Below, piece after piece: positions 36,400-49,499 of a DNA stretch of 64,000 nt (position 1 is its first letter; every line of letters begins with the position of its first letter). The notes under the pieces are model-generated. The model worked only from the letters and a program-made list of their open reading frames with translations, made no database searches and had not been told where the DNA came from. Origin of the DNA: Magicicada septendecula (taxonomy: Eukaryota > Arthropoda > Insecta > Hemiptera > Cicadidae); NCBI GenBank assembly GCA_034769895.1, contig CM068367.1, forward strand, positions 86,853,654 to 86,917,653. The letters are read 5' to 3'. The translations under genes and the position numbers were made by a program.

Positions 36400-37940
36400 C
36401 TTTGCTTTACATCCTGTATCTATTTTTAACAACAGTAGGCGCATATTCTTAAGAACGTGTGCTACTCACTTGTAACAAATAAAATCTTGCCCAGGTAACT
36501 TATTAAGAGACCGATTAAGAGGAAGGGTTGTTTGAGTCTCACTATCACTTTAGCAATGTACTGACTATTAAAAGACTGCGTCAGACAATTATACAAGTAT
36601 CTGGCAATTTTCTCAATGTTCCGTCCGTTTACGGAGAATACAAATATTAACATCGTCCAACAAAGTTGGAGCGAAGAAAATGCACGTTTTATTATCATTT
36701 TTTGAACATTAGCAAACATTTTCCAAGACGAAAGATTGTAGTAGTCGTCAACTCGTCTCTGTGTGACCCAGTTTTAGTTACGAAAACAACAATTGGTTAT
36801 TTCGCTGAAACAACAGAGAACGTCGACAATTCATTATTTTTGCGCAATAATGCAGTTGTTGCCTTTTGTTAATTTTCAGCAAACGAATTCTACAAGTGTT
36901 CGTTTGGCGAACGTTTACACGGTTAATACGTTTCGTCAGAGTTTTCTAAAAGACTTGTTTTTATTGTCGAAGAGAAATGTCTGTTTTATGAAAAAACAAA
37001 TTGAAAGCGGGAACAAATGACGGAACGTTTCCCTTGGCAAGTTCCCAGATTGCCAGGAACATTGATTTATATTAGACAAACGTTTTACTGATTTTAGGGT
37101 TAATATACGTGAGAGTACAGATTGTATTTTTGATAAAGGGCTATTGGAAATCTAATGGCTCGTCAACGTATTATTTTGATGGGTTTAATTATTTTTATTT
37201 AAACAAATATCGATTGCGGTATATTGTTTATCGATATAGTTGCTGCTCATATTTTTTGGAAAAAATCCGGATATCCAAAAAAATTAACTTTTTATCTGCT
37301 CTAAAAAGTAGCGTAATAGAGTGCACATGTCATTATTGTCGTAAGTTTTCTTACTGACATTCGGAAACGATACATTCTGTTTTTACAGAAAAATAAGTGT
37401 TTTGTCTTGATATACTGGGCAGATACATAACAACAAGAATAAGCTCAGATTTCTAAAGTTATTGACAATACTGAGGAAGTTCGATAGGGTACAAAATGTT
37501 AACTTCTTTTTTGCCCTGCTAATCCAAGTAGGACGGTGTTGCGTTTAGGTGGTACGATCGTTACTTTGTTTGTTTGTTACCATGTAAATCTACCATGGCT
37601 GATACAAATTAGGTATCAGAAGTCACTCGTCTTCAATCTAGAAGTGGGAACACGAAAATTAAATTTTATAAAATACAAAACGACTTTGACTTTACTCATC
37701 ATATTGTGTGAAATATGGACAACCCATTGAGTTTGGTTCGCAACGTTGACCTAAATGTTTTTCAAAACTGTGTTTACTGAACGACCGAATTTCATAAAAC
37801 CTTTCCTCGCTAGACGTTATTGTAAATTGTATTTTTGTCAAGCGTCTTATGGCCCATTCTGTAAATGCCCATAATAAGTGATCAATAAATAAACTAATAT
37901 TGTTTAGGTACGTCTAACGGGCTATTCATAAAAAAACGAA
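36400..37940. other. Non-coding, no assigned element
   Basis: Short open frames only. The minus-strand frame at 36719-36462 has a hydrophobic stretch but no supporting context. Confidence 0.4.
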
Positions 37941-37959
37941 TACGTTAGACTGCAGGAAT

Positions 37960-39262
37960 TACAGACGTATCTCAGTGTTGTGTACAGGTTACAAAATGTT
38001 CACACGAATACTGCAGAAGAGACTGGAACCACATGCTGAAGGTATACTGGGGGATACTGGGGGTATATCTTGGCTTCTGAAGTGGAAGATCTGCCACAGA
38101 CCAAATCTTCACAGTCAAAATACTTATGGAGAAAATGTGGGAAAACAATCTAGATTTAACACAAATTTTCGTAGATTTTTGGCAAGCTATAATAGCATAG
38201 ATAGGAATAAACTTTTTGAAATTATCCTGTACTTTCAAACACCCATTAAATTAGCACAACTGACAAGAAGGTGATACAATGATACAGACGACAGCCAAAG
38301 TCAAATTGCAAACGGGTACGACAGAACTTTTTTAACGTCACGAGAGGACTGAAACAGGGCGATGGGCTGGCAGCAACACCTTGTTCAACCTAGCACTCGA
38401 ATATGTGATCAGAAAATTTTCAATTGATAGGAATGCAACATTAGAACATGAAATGGTCCAGATCGTAGGATATGCAGATGGTAAGATATATTTGGCAAGA
38501 TCTCAAGAAAGAGCAAAAGAGACCTTCCAGAAACTCAAAGGAGAAGTAAAAGAGATAGGATTGCAGGTGAATACAGATAAAACAAAGGTTATGATTACCA
38601 CTTGAAGGAAAATCAGGCAACCTGAACAGTTTGAAATCGAACCACCAAACCTGGAAATAGTTAATCGGTTAAATATTTGGGACGTTCGATTGCAGATACG
38701 GGATAACGAAGAAATATCTTAAATGAAATAAGAAAAACGATACAGACCGCAAAATAGACCATATGCTCGTTGACAACTATATTCAAGTCAAGGAATATTA
38801 CCCGTCAGTCCAAGGTCACATTATAAAAAGTTATGATTACATGGGTGATACCATATGGCAGCGAGACTTGAACTCTGAATTAAAGAGCCGTTAACATAGT
38901 CGATACCTTTGAAAGGAGAATTTTGAAAATATATGGACTAACCGAAGTCAATGGGAAATGGAGAATAAGTCACAATGAGGAACTATACAAGCTATATAAA
39001 GTCAATGATCTGGCCACCACCATCCGACTACATAGACTGCAATGGGCAGGATACACCATTAGGATGGAAGACAACCGAATACCTAGGAAGGTATCCAGGG
39101 TAGAAGGCCTGTCGAAAGACGCAAGCCTCGCTGGATTGACGCAGTGGCAAGGATGCTGATACTTTACTTAATATAAAACGATGTATATCAATTGCCAAGG
39201 ACAGGGAAAAATGGAGGCGGATGATTATGGAAGCTAAGGTTCGACTCCGAACTGTGACGTCA
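37960..39262 (+). mobile_element. Decayed LINE with mutated YADD box
   Basis: Pieces in shifting frames read GYKMFTRILQKRLEPHAEG (37984 onward), then GLKQGD-LA-TLFNLALEYV (about 38345-38410), then VGYADGKIYLARSQE (38460-38510), then a C-terminal LHRLQWAGYTIRMEDNRIPR (about 39020-39090). This is the RT order from fingers to palm, with the catalytic YADD changed to YADG and many frameshifts. Its 3' end matches the minus-strand copy at 33895-34385, so both derive from one family. Confidence 0.85.
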
Positions 39263-39989
39263 TAGACGTTTAACAGGCACAAGCAGCAACCCTTTAGTTG
39301 CGTGACGCGTAGATTCATTTGGATGCTGTCTTGCGTAATTCCGATACAAAACAGAGAACCCATTACATTCCTGAACACTTTTCTTACTTGTCACAGCACA
39401 CTTAACTGCTGCTCATAGGACTCTGAATTGAAAGCTCTGTGGGCGCTTGCTTATACTTCCATACGAGAATAACAGTAAGACTTTTAATGCTGATGGTACA
39501 ATTGATAACCTATGTACGAGAATGGGGCAGTATTTTTGTGTAATATCAGGCTAAAATAGGCCTATTAAGCTGATTCTGTTGGCTTTGTTAACGGAAATGT
39601 CTTCCTACTTTCAGATTCAACTAGGATTTTATATGCGAAGGAGGTAAGACTAAAGTGTGGCTATACACACACTGCCACAACCGTTTCCTAACATCATTTG
39701 TTTTTCAAAGGCCTCGTAATGCGCAAACACATTGCCCTCACACACCCTCCTTTTCTTTATCTTCTTCTAATTGTTTCTTCGTATTTCTATAAGGATAGAA
39801 GGATAAATGAACGAACCTAAATATTTTATTAATTTAGTTCTTACGAATAAAACATAATACAGCACATTTGCATACAATCGCTGTTTTTCTCCGTCTATTT
39901 TGTTATCGCACTGAATTTATGATCGTCCTGAGTACTTTTCCGTGTTTTTTTAATACAGGTAAGTATATTGTATACATTTTTACAACGTA

Positions 39990-39990
<1 letters not shown>

Positions 39991-40036
<46 letters not shown>

Positions 40037-40053
40037 CACACACACACACACAC
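39991..40053. repeat. (CA)n microsatellite
   Basis: About 62 bases of CA dinucleotide with one CG interruption. Confidence 0.97.
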
Positions 40054-40329
40054 AAAATATATACTTGAAAACATGTATAGCCTACATGTATTATTTATGT
40101 ATAGAGCTACAGTACATAAAGCTATATATAAAACTTATATAACGTTGAAATGATTGTTTATACACGCGCGCGCGCACACACTCACACATTATATACACAT
40201 AAGGGTACCCGTATGTGGGTATATTTCTAGAAAGAAACTAAGGATTATTTCAAGGCTAATCGATTATGAAAACCAGATTAGTTGAATTCGAAGATTCAAG
40301 TTAATTTTTACTTAAGATCTATAACACTC

Positions 40330-40770
40330 TTTCCCAAGGCGAGCCTCAGCTACTGGGCGGGTCGCAGTTGGTGGATAACGAAGGTTCCATCAGATATGAT
40401 GGACAGCTGCGAATAAGCAGTCCCGAACCAAGGTGGCAGCATTAGCAGGGTGTGGTGGGGTGACGGGTCGTGTTCACACCAGCTAAAATCCACATAATCT
40501 CTACGACATTGTTGTGACATGGTGAGTAACTGCCGCCATAAAATAAGCACTGCCTCATACTGCCTTGTATGGTATGGGATAGATTCCCAAAGGCTAGGAA
40601 ACGGACACGCCGAAATAAAACCGACGGGTAGGTCAGGCTCCAAGCTGTAGAGAAGATAACTGGCCTAGGAGAGTAAACTCCGATAGAAAATCGGACATGG
40701 CAGGATGCCTTGAGGTGGTATTCCCATCACGTGCCTACCTAGCTACAGGCTGGTTACCTGTATTAGGGAA
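40330..40770. repeat. GC-rich dispersed repeat, possibly a LINE 5' region
   Basis: It is sharply bounded and more GC-rich than its flanks, with segments such as 'GGGCGGGTCGCAGTTGGTGG', 'GGGTGACGGGTCGTGTTCAC' and 'GATGCCTTGAGGTGGTATTC'. The composition and boundaries suggest an inserted element; I suspect the 5' UTR of a non-LTR element but see no coding part. Confidence 0.45.
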
Positions 40771-40774
40771 ACTT

Positions 40775-41820
40775 TTTTAATACTCAGAATCTTCAGAAGG
40801 AGCCGGATGTATTTCATGGAGTTATTAAGAAGATCTGTGAGTAGGTCCTGAAAGAGATGACGGCCACAGGCCTACACCGTGAAGTGACGTCGACGACGAA
40901 GGAACACCTTTTTGCAACAATATTTGTACACACATTATATATAGCTTTCTCTTAGGACACGTAACAGGACACGTCATAGAGATCAGTACATTAACGCCGC
41001 CGATCACCAGAAGTATGAACAATTTTCGTCACGTCATTTAGCGCCTGGCTCCGTATACACTTTACACGTCGCGTCTGTACTACGATAACTGTTCGCGCCT
41101 ACCACCACGTACAGGTCCCTCACACGGTCGACTTTTCATGTAGATTGTTCTATAATCTATAAATAAAGGATAAAGCCTATATGACTTTATTTTATTCTAA
41201 TTTCCACAACATTTTACACGTTTATAATATATATATATATCGGGTATAAAAAAACATAAATTAAAAATAGACACATAGTTTCAGGTAATTATAGTTTATG
41301 CAAAATTGTTCACGTATTTAAAATATAAATGTATCAGTATCCCTGGTCCTACAGCTCATTGCTGAGTCTTCACCTTCACCTTCTATAAGGGTACGGTTAC
41401 ATGAGCGTTTTCTTCCTCTTACGTGAACGGACGGAAGTGTAGTCACATAGGCGGTTTATAATCGGACGGCAGCGTTGGGACGTCTCGGACGCGCATACCT
41501 ACAGTTATGGCTATAAAGGTTAAAACGCAACTGTACAGAAACGTCCGTGTTTAGATTAAAGAAAACATTGGTTATCAATAGTAAATAAATTTTTATTAAG
41601 AAAATTTTTTACATTACATTTTTTTTATAAAGATGTCAAAAACACCATGGAGACCAAAATTAATTACCATAGTAACAAGTAAATAAACAAATGGTATTTA
41701 AAAAACGCACTAAAACGAAGCAGGTTGGGTTTCGATGTGGGGGACCTTGAAAACCCAGCAGAGTTGACGACCCGTGCGTTTTTTTCACGTTCGTGTGACC
41801 AATTTCACTGCCGTCTGTGT
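40775..41820. other. Non-coding, no assigned element
   Basis: AT-rich, with a GC-richer patch around 40850-41120. No supported feature. Confidence 0.4.
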
Positions 41821-41829
41821 GTTAAATTC

Positions 41830-42055
41830 AACGCGTTTCCACGGTTGGCCGTTCTCAATTTGACGCGATGGCTCTCCAGCCGCTCAGTCCAAATAGTTTG
41901 GCTCACATCATCAATCCATGGCACCTTTGGCCTACCTCTGTCTTTATTCTTCCATCCAGCTGCATTGTCACGACTCTATTCAGCATTTCATCGTCCGTTA
42001 TCCTCATCAAATGCCCAGTCCAACTCAGCCTTGATAATTTAATATATTTTATAAT
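41830..42055 (-). mobile_element. LINE 3' tail fragment
   Basis: The minus strand reads LSWTGHLMRITDDEMLNRV and then TMQLDGRIK; after a frameshift it gives RGRPKVPWIDDV. This matches the post-RT tail (W-GH-RM ... GRP--W-DD) of insect LINEs. Only the last ~70 codons remain. Confidence 0.6.
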
Positions 42056-42059
42056 GTTT

Positions 42060-43075
42060 ACATAAAAAATATATATAAGCTCGTTTAAAGAAATGGCTTT
42101 TTGTTATAGTTATCATATTATATAGGTTATATATTATATTATATTGTATTTTATTTTTATTATTATTAGTTGTTGTCAAAGTTATAGAATTAACAGAAAA
42201 AAGCAAAAATACAAAGAAAACGAAGAAAATATCGAGGGAGTGTAAAGAAGAAAACGATATTAAGACAACTGGAATATTGAACAGGTTGACAGAAATAAAA
42301 CCTGTGATATGAGAAACGTCAGGCGGTGTAATTCAATTCAAATATGCAGTAGTACAGAAGAGTAGGTGGGTCAGATTGCATGACTCGAATTGAATAAGTC
42401 GAGATGCACGTCAAAGAGCGTAGCGGAACTGCAAACAAAAGGAAGAACACAAACAGGAAGGAAGGGCAAAAAGTCAGAACACGGTTTGCGCGGTTGAGAG
42501 TCGATAGGGCGGAGATGAGAAGTTAAGAAGGCGGGTGTCGTTTAAATATTAAAACGTCGCGATGTCACACACTAGATTCCCGTGTTCAGTACTCCCACGT
42601 CTGCATCCTATGCTTTTATATTGTGTTAGGGCGATTCCGTGTCTACTTCTATACTTCCTTATGTTACCATAATCAAACATGCCAGTCTATGAGAAAATTA
42701 ATGTCTTCTCATTTTTAGCTTCAGTATATAGTTCAGGTATTTAGAGAATGCAGTGAAATGCTGAAAATATATATATAGACCAATTTGTTCCACCTATATA
42801 ACGCTTTTTTTTGTACCACCTATGGATGCAATATTAGATTTTGTAATATATAACCCTATGTTAAAAATACTGTAGAAACAGAACAGATGTTTGTAGGAAA
42901 CTGCTACTTCTGTTTAGTTTTTTGTAAGAACAGAATTGAATAATATTCTTATGTGAACGGTATAGAATTGAGCAATTAATGGAAACGTTTAGCAAACTGA
43001 AATATTTTGTCTTTTCCTTATCAATTTTGATAAGCCAAAAACATACAAGATTTATCTAAAACATAATTTGAGTGA
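42060..43075. other. Non-coding, no assigned element
   Basis: AT-rich with random frames. Confidence 0.4.
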
Positions 43076-43079
43076 TTAT

Positions 43080-43430
43080 GTAAGATTATGTACTACATAA
43101 AAGTAATCTCTTTAAAATAGTTGCCTTGTGAAGCCACGCACTATTACAGAGACATTGATTCTTTGTTGTTTGAAGCAGTGCTGTAAGTCGTCAGTATTTT
43201 CGGTCGACACTCACAATAGTTTTCACACTCCAGATTCTCAAAATGGAGCCTTTGGAATTGACTTTGGGTTTTATGAATCAAGTAGTAGTCACGTGGAGTA
43301 AGATCAGAGGAGTAACAGAACGGGGGCTATGGTACTGTGGCAATGATCCTTTTCTGGTCAAATACTCGTTCAAAGAAGTGCGGTGTGATGTGGACCGTTA
43401 CCGTGATGAAGCAACCGAGCGTCCACAAAA
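43080..43430 (-). pseudogene. mariner-type transposase remnant
   Basis: On the minus strand the reading frames give LLHHGNGPHHTAL, then PPFCYSSDLTPRDYYLIHK, then LHFENLEC and, near the end, CVASQGNYFKE. This follows the C-terminal half of mariner transposases (HDNA-PH-A, PPYSPDLAP-DFFLFP, C---QG-YFEGD). The second catalytic Asp of the HDN box is Gly here, and there are several stops. The N-terminal half is not recognisable. Confidence 0.75.
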
Positions 43431-43435
43431 TTAAA

Positions 43436-44045
43436 AAATGCAACAGATACAAATACTTAAGAATAAACTTTAATGAAGAAGGAACAGACGATGCTTATAA
43501 ATAAAATGAATAATAAACAAAGCAAAACAAATAATTAGATCATTTAATGGGATTCTATGGAGCACAGAAATTGGAAAAAAGGAAGAAAAGAATATACGAT
43601 AGTATGACTTAAAGCACGTTGATGTACGGATCCGAACATGGAGAATAAAAGAACAGGTAAAAAGAAAAGTAGAAGCTACAGAAATGGGTGCTTTGAGACA
43701 AACTGCTAGAACTTCAAGGCTAGAGCGAATACGAAATGAAATAATCAAAGAATGAATGGGCGTTCAAAAGACAATCATCGACGCATTGAGGAAAAACAAC
43801 TAATCTCGTACGGACACGTACAAAGAATGGGCCAAGACGAACTACCAAAGAAAACAATGAGATGGATACCCAGCACAGAAAGAAAGGAAGACCCAAGAAA
43901 ATATGGATAAAGGGCATAAGAAAAGCGATGTGCGATAAAGGACTAAACAACAAAAACTGCAACGACAGACAGCAATGGGGATTAGGCATCAGACAACGTA
44001 GTAAGAGGTTTTGACCCCGAATTTATACATATATATATATATATA
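43436..44045 (+). mobile_element. Decayed LINE 3' half
   Basis: Broken plus-strand frames read KYLRINFNEEGTDD, then RIYDSM, then STLMYGSE, RQTARTSRLERIRNE, SYGHVQRMGQDELPKK, GRPKKIWIKGIRKAM and WGLGIRQRSKRF. That is the usual end of a LINE ORF2, with at least three frameshifts. The element ends in an (AT)n run at 44027-44044, a plausible 3' terminal microsatellite tail. Confidence 0.8.
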
Positions 44046-44049
44046 GAAA

Positions 44050-45050
44050 TAACGCACAAACACAAACGTCACGGCTTTAACTATTGTACTGTTGTTGGTC
44101 TCACCACAGTGTTGCCACTTAGTGGTAAACAAATTCATTCTCGTTGCTATTTAGACAAACCACGTCTACACATAGAAACCTTGTGTACTTCAGCATCATT
44201 CGTTCATGTGAACCTCATTTTCATGTTTTATTGCTTCATGTACTTCATACGTATTTCTTGATTTCTTACGCATCGTTCCACTGAAAGTCAACTTTACTTA
44301 CTGTCGACCTGCAATTGTTGTTTAATAATTCCCTCATCCCTTGCCATGTAGCAGTAATGTTCGTCTCTGCACCTAACAATATTTTCCTCACAATTTCCTT
44401 CCTTAATCTACTCTTTAAGAACGATTTAGTAAACTAATAAACGATTTCTATATATCGTCATAAATAATGTTGGTCAACTACAAGTGAAATTTATCAAATT
44501 TGAAATGATCAACAACCTATAGTATGGCCTTTTATTAAACTCCCAAATATTTTAGTCTTATAAACATGTTATGTGTCATATCCGTATCTATAACTGACCA
44601 GTTACTATGTTGGCCGCATTATCGTACTTGTCTTGGTTTAAAATAAAAACTACTAAATTAAACACGAGTTTTAATCTAATCCATGTTGGCATATAAATGT
44701 AACGTATTACTACACGCATAATAATTTGAATTAGGATTATCATATCAGTAGCGAGAATGGCACAGAACTAGACATGATTTATAGCACTGTAGTCGGTTGA
44801 ACAGGTGATAAAACGCTCTGGAATTAACGGCCCTCGTAAACCTGCACATGTCTACGTACGACAGTAACTCTGTACAGCACATGTCACGTACACACAGTCT
44901 CTCTCTATCTCTCTTTCACTCCCTCTCTCTCACTGTGCCCCTTATCACACGTGTATACCCTGCCACACAGGTGATATAAAATCATTTGTAACATATTAGT
45001 CGATTATGGTAAACTTTTAATAAATCGAGAAAGCACTTGGCAGTCACGAA
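44050..45050. other. Non-coding, no assigned element
   Basis: AT-rich, with a short CT-rich patch near 44900. Confidence 0.4.
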
Positions 45051-45061
45051 TTGTATTTGAG

Positions 45062-45063
<2 letters not shown>

Positions 45064-45092
<29 letters not shown>

Positions 45093-45118
45093 CTGTGTGC
45101 GCGCGCGCGGATGTGTGT
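45064..45118. repeat. (GT)n / (CG)n microsatellite
   Basis: GT dinucleotides followed by a short GC run and GT again. Confidence 0.95.
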
Positions 45119-45577
45119 GTTATCCTTTCTAATGTTGGACCGATATCGGAGAAACTATAAGTTTAAAGAATTTTTTGTTTCAAAACTTACGATAAATTAA
45201 ATTTCCCTTAAGTCTTGTTTCCCTTATCAATTGATATTTGCAGTTAGTGTCCTGCAAATGGTAAGTGATTATCTTCTTCTTCTTCTTCTTCACTACATGG
45301 CTTGGGCTATAGACCGTTCTGCCTGTATTCCTTTATTCTCTCCAGAACCGACTGTAACTTAAGGTCTTTCCTTATGTCGTCGTAGATGGGTGATCTATTA
45401 ACTCAAAACTTGTTACCCAAGTCACTTGACGTATACTATGTATCTAATGTACAGTCTGGGCCATAAGTCGTTTGACAAAGATGTATGTGTTTGTCATATA
45501 AATACAAATGTCAAGCTATAGGGCCCATATGGCCCAAACTGTGTATTAGTTAAATATATTATCCGAACAGTGCTGAT

Positions 45578-46350
45578 GTGATTTTGTTTTTTCGCGTTTT
45601 GAGACAAATAGTGAATATTTTTTACATTAATATCTATGTTGAAGTCAATCCAGGGATAAACTTACATCCTGCCACCACATGGATAAATACTCTGTTTTTC
45701 GCTGATGACCAGGCGATACTCCAGAAGAGCGAAGATGCTCTGCACCAGTCGATATACCACCTGAACCGTGTATGTGGGACACATAATTTTAAAATATCTC
45801 AAATGAAGACGAAGGTTATGGCCTTTAAAGCGAAATTCCCAATCCGTTCCAAAACAGTTGTTGGGGATAAGATTTAGAGCAGGTATCGCACTTTGCTTTT
45901 CCTGGTTTTGACTTAACTTATGAACATGATGATAAGGATAAAAAAAATAAAGAGTGTCAGATGATGTATGGTACAATACAACGAACACTAAGAAACAAAA
46001 CAAGCACTGATACTAAAATGAAGTTCTATAAAGTAATGGCGATACCTGTTCTTACATCCACCAGTGAAACGTGGACGATAACTGGGAAAAAAAAGCATCA
46101 CATACAAACCGTTGAAATGAATTTTTTAAGGCACGTGAGTGGTTATCGTCTAAGGTATCGAATGCGTAATGAACATATAAGGGCCGAACTGGGTATATTC
46201 TCCATCAATGATAAGATAGAAGAACGAAAGCAGCAGTGGATGGAACACGTCTACAGAATGGACCACCAGAGGCTAGTAAAACGTCCTGTACACTACAAAC
46301 CAGTTCGCCCGCACCAACGGCGGCGATCTCCATTGGAGACGTGAAGATTT
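45578..46350 (+). mobile_element. LINE RT fragment (FADD) with an open C-terminal frame
   Basis: 45578-45877 contains TWINTLFFADDQAILQKSED and then KISQMKTKVMAFK, the palm region with an FADD catalytic box. A second frame, 45961-46344, is open for 127 codons: KFYKVMAIPVLTSTSETW, MNFLRHVSGYRLRYRMRNEH, QQWMEHVYRMDHQRL, ending in an Arg-rich tail. The split between the frames near 45880 is a frameshift or stop. It is better preserved than other LINEs here and may be younger. Confidence 0.85.
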
Positions 46351-46439
46351 TAATATTATCTTTAACAAGGTAATGCTTCCCGCTAAAGGAGAAATATGTT
46401 TTATATTTTCTTTTCTTTAGCGCAAAGTACTACCTTGTC

Positions 46440-46545
46440 CTCGCTCCAGTCAAGATGACCGCCGTTGCTGCGGCCGAAACGTCTGGCGTTTCGGAGAATT
46501 TGAATATTGGAGCACGGCGTAACAGCCCGGATAACGTGTCGTACT
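46440..46545 (+). mobile_element. Retroelement end with CAAGA...GCCGAAACGTCTGG motif
   Basis: GTCAAGA, a GCCG-type hairpin and GAAACGTCTGG at about 46449-46486 match the 654 and 15672 motifs except for the first core base or two. It is followed by GAGCACGGCGTAACAGCCCG, analogous to the sequence downstream of the other copies. Confidence 0.5.
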
Positions 46546-46549
46546 CCGG

Positions 46550-48410
46550 GCATGAGAGTTTGAGTTCACGTACTTTATATTAATGTTTAAACGATATTCT
46601 GTAAGGTGACAATTTTATTTACGGGTCATATAAGAAGACAGTAGTAAACACAACCACAGGACTGAACAACCGGTTAATTGATTTATTAAATACTTCTTTA
46701 CGCTAAATTAGTTTTTCAGAATATGCATATATGCAAGGTAGTCACAAAAGTATGAATTACATTATTTTTACTTGGGTTTTTGCTGAAGCCGAAGACAATG
46801 CCTGCAGTATTTTTCGTATCTTCGTAAGTTCCCTACGAGAAATGTCTTAAATGGAAACTATAGGTCAAAAAGAAAAGATGGAAGTCACATGAAACGATCT
46901 TGAATTGGGAAACTCATCACTTGTGTCGACCAAGGGAGGTAGTCGAGTATAGGACTGCAAGGGATAAAATCGCCTTCCCGTCGACGATTATTTAGAATCG
47001 GAAATATAAGTCAGGAAACGTCTTATTAGCAGAGGTTTTTGTTTGCATTACGTTGCAACAGAATATCCTGTACTCTGGGGAAGAAAGGCGAAACCCGATT
47101 GGAAACGTTAGAGGTGTGAATGTACAAAAGGACGATAATGAAAAGGTGGATTAGCAAAAACTAGATGTTTTAAAAGAAGTAAAAGAGAAAAGAAAATTGG
47201 AAATGAAGAAGATGAAATTTATAGTCATATTCTCGGACATAATGTCTTTATTCAGAACATTTTTCAGGAAACACAGTTAAGGAAGAGGAACAACTTTCAC
47301 GAAGTACAGATAATGCAACAATCGAATGGGTGGCAAAGCAGGAGTTTACGGAATTCAAGATATACGGAATATTAAGTTGTTGAACGGAAATTGCACTTAA
47401 TATGTACGATAATAAAAATATTAAACAGAGATCAATACTGGGAATACACCTTGAAGACGTGGCCGTTCTAAATTGAGCGTACGCCAGAAGAATATTGATT
47501 TTGTCACAAAAGCGATTCTTCGAAAGTAGAGAGGCCTTTTCTCAAACTCACAAATACGAAATGAAATTCTCGAAGTTCGTGGAAGAGCGTCATTTTAGCT
47601 AGCTTGAGGGCTCATCTTATAAAAGACAATATCCGTGAATAAAGTAAGACATTTTTAGACGAAACAAATGAAACTGGACATGATTACGATTAAAAGCGAT
47701 TACAAACGAACGTATTTCTGACACACAAACCAGCTGGTCTGTTTTAGACCATACATAAATAAAATAATTAATAAATAAAGTAATAAGTCAATGAAAACTA
47801 ATATAGTAGCGGTAGTCAAACCGTAATGCTTATGTGCAGCAGAGGTAATAGCTAGTAAAGGACTCCTGAAAATATAAAAAAGGGAGGAAGTATCTGAGAA
47901 AAATCGTGAGACACAGAAAAGTATCAGCAAATAAATTTATATTTCATTTGAGATCTAACCAAGAGTAGGAGAAAAAGTTAATAAGTCACAATGCAGCTTT
48001 TGTAGAAAAAGTATAAAAAGTTGGAGAAAATCTCGTCAATGATGGAAAAAGACAAACTACCTTCTGTGGACGGTCTAAAAGAACCAGAACGGACGCGAGC
48101 AAGATCCTCACCTTGAAAGAGAATAAAAAGACACATGTACCATGGGTAAAAGTACACAAGTACTTCATGGGAAGTCTATCATGGTCTAGAAAATGTAGAG
48201 TCAGAGAAGAAGTAAACAAAACTAGAAGTACTTAATAGGAAAACTGGGGAGACGAAGGATCTATCATCCGAAAAGGATCCGAGGAGTTCCGAAAAGGTCT
48301 TATCAAAAGAAGGACAAGCAAGAGAGGGCCAGAGAATTAAAGAATACTGGAAAATAACTTCATAAGATAAAAGAAGTTACGTAATCGTAGCCCATATGTA
48401 GCTGAAATGA
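46550..48410. other. Purine-rich non-coding stretch
   Basis: Possibly an eroded LINE ORF (Lys/Glu-rich pieces around 47150-48350), but no motif could be confirmed. Confidence 0.3.
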
Positions 48411-48419
48411 TAACAAGAA

Positions 48420-48597
48420 TTCCAACTTCGTCGTCCCTACTTGATAAACTGGTACCTGTCATGCTCCGGACGAGGACTTTCAGTGCCTCCGTTATTATCA
48501 AGTTCTAAACCACGCCCTAATCGTGGAGACACTGAAAGGCCTCATCCGGAGCATGACAGGTAGCAGTTTAGCAAGAAGTCATGACGAAGTCGGATTC
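48420..48597. mobile_element. Foldback family A, copy 1
   Basis: Arms at about 48420-48510 and 48511-48597 are inverted and imperfect, and both include TGTCATGCTCCGGA or its complement. The TCCAACTTCGTCG... and CCTGTCATGCTCCGGAC segments recur at 61290-61373, so this is a family. Confidence 0.7.
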
Positions 48598-48663
48598 ACG
48601 GAGACTGCCAATTCCAATAACAAGATGATAAAAAGAATTAATTAAAATTTTAAAAAACTTTCA

Positions 48664-48665
<2 letters not shown>

Positions 48666-48705
<40 letters not shown>

Positions 48706-48706
48706 G
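48666..48706. repeat. (CT)n microsatellite
   Basis: About 40 bases of CT dinucleotide. Confidence 0.96.
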
Positions 48707-49499
48707 TGTGAACGATGAAAATTTTCTAGTGGCTCTCGGTAGTTTTACAATGAATTGTTTCAGTGAATCGGCAAAACGTTCCAATTGAAATTTAATATGT
48801 CACTGTTATTTTTTAATGACATCCGATCAGGTGTACGTTCTCGTACGCTGGTGCATGTGTACTACACACATATATATACAGTATACATAAAGCAAATACC
48901 GACGGCTGTGTACACACGATATCGCAGTCTACATGACGCTGTGTCATATTACTATCGCAGCGATACGCTACGTGGATTCAATTAGCAGCGAGCGCAGACG
49001 TTACAGACAGGTACGTACTACTCTTTGATCTTACCCCAAGTTGACATCGCAAGCCATATTAAATATTCAACAAACCGTATCTCAACACAGCGAGAAACAC
49101 TTTGCCTCGACTACATCGCGATATTAATAATTCGTGAAATACACGTTTTCTCACATTCATGTGCCACTCAAATATTATTAATTTTCCGTCATTAATCGTA
49201 ACAAGAAGAATTATTTGATTTTAAATTGCACATTTTTAAGGTAAATATTTTAGATATTAAAAGTAAGAAAAATAGCTCAGAAGTCGGTAAAATATATGAC
49301 GTATATGGACGAAGTTGCTGTCATAGCAAGAGGCAATACAAAATCTAGGGACGACAATGGAAAACTTAAGAGGACAGCCGTCTGTTAAGGATTTAGAATT
49401 ACCCCAAAGAAATGTAAATACAAAATTATTGTAGACGGTACCGTTAAGAAGCAGGCACTATTTTGAAAATCTGGGATGTAATGTGTCTTACATTACAAA

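Noticed and set aside
36462..36719. Minus-strand frame with a hydrophobic N-terminus as a candidate signal-peptide exon for the SEA gene
   Set aside because: The only nearby donor-like site (GTAAAC) would leave phase 0, while the large exon needs phase 1.
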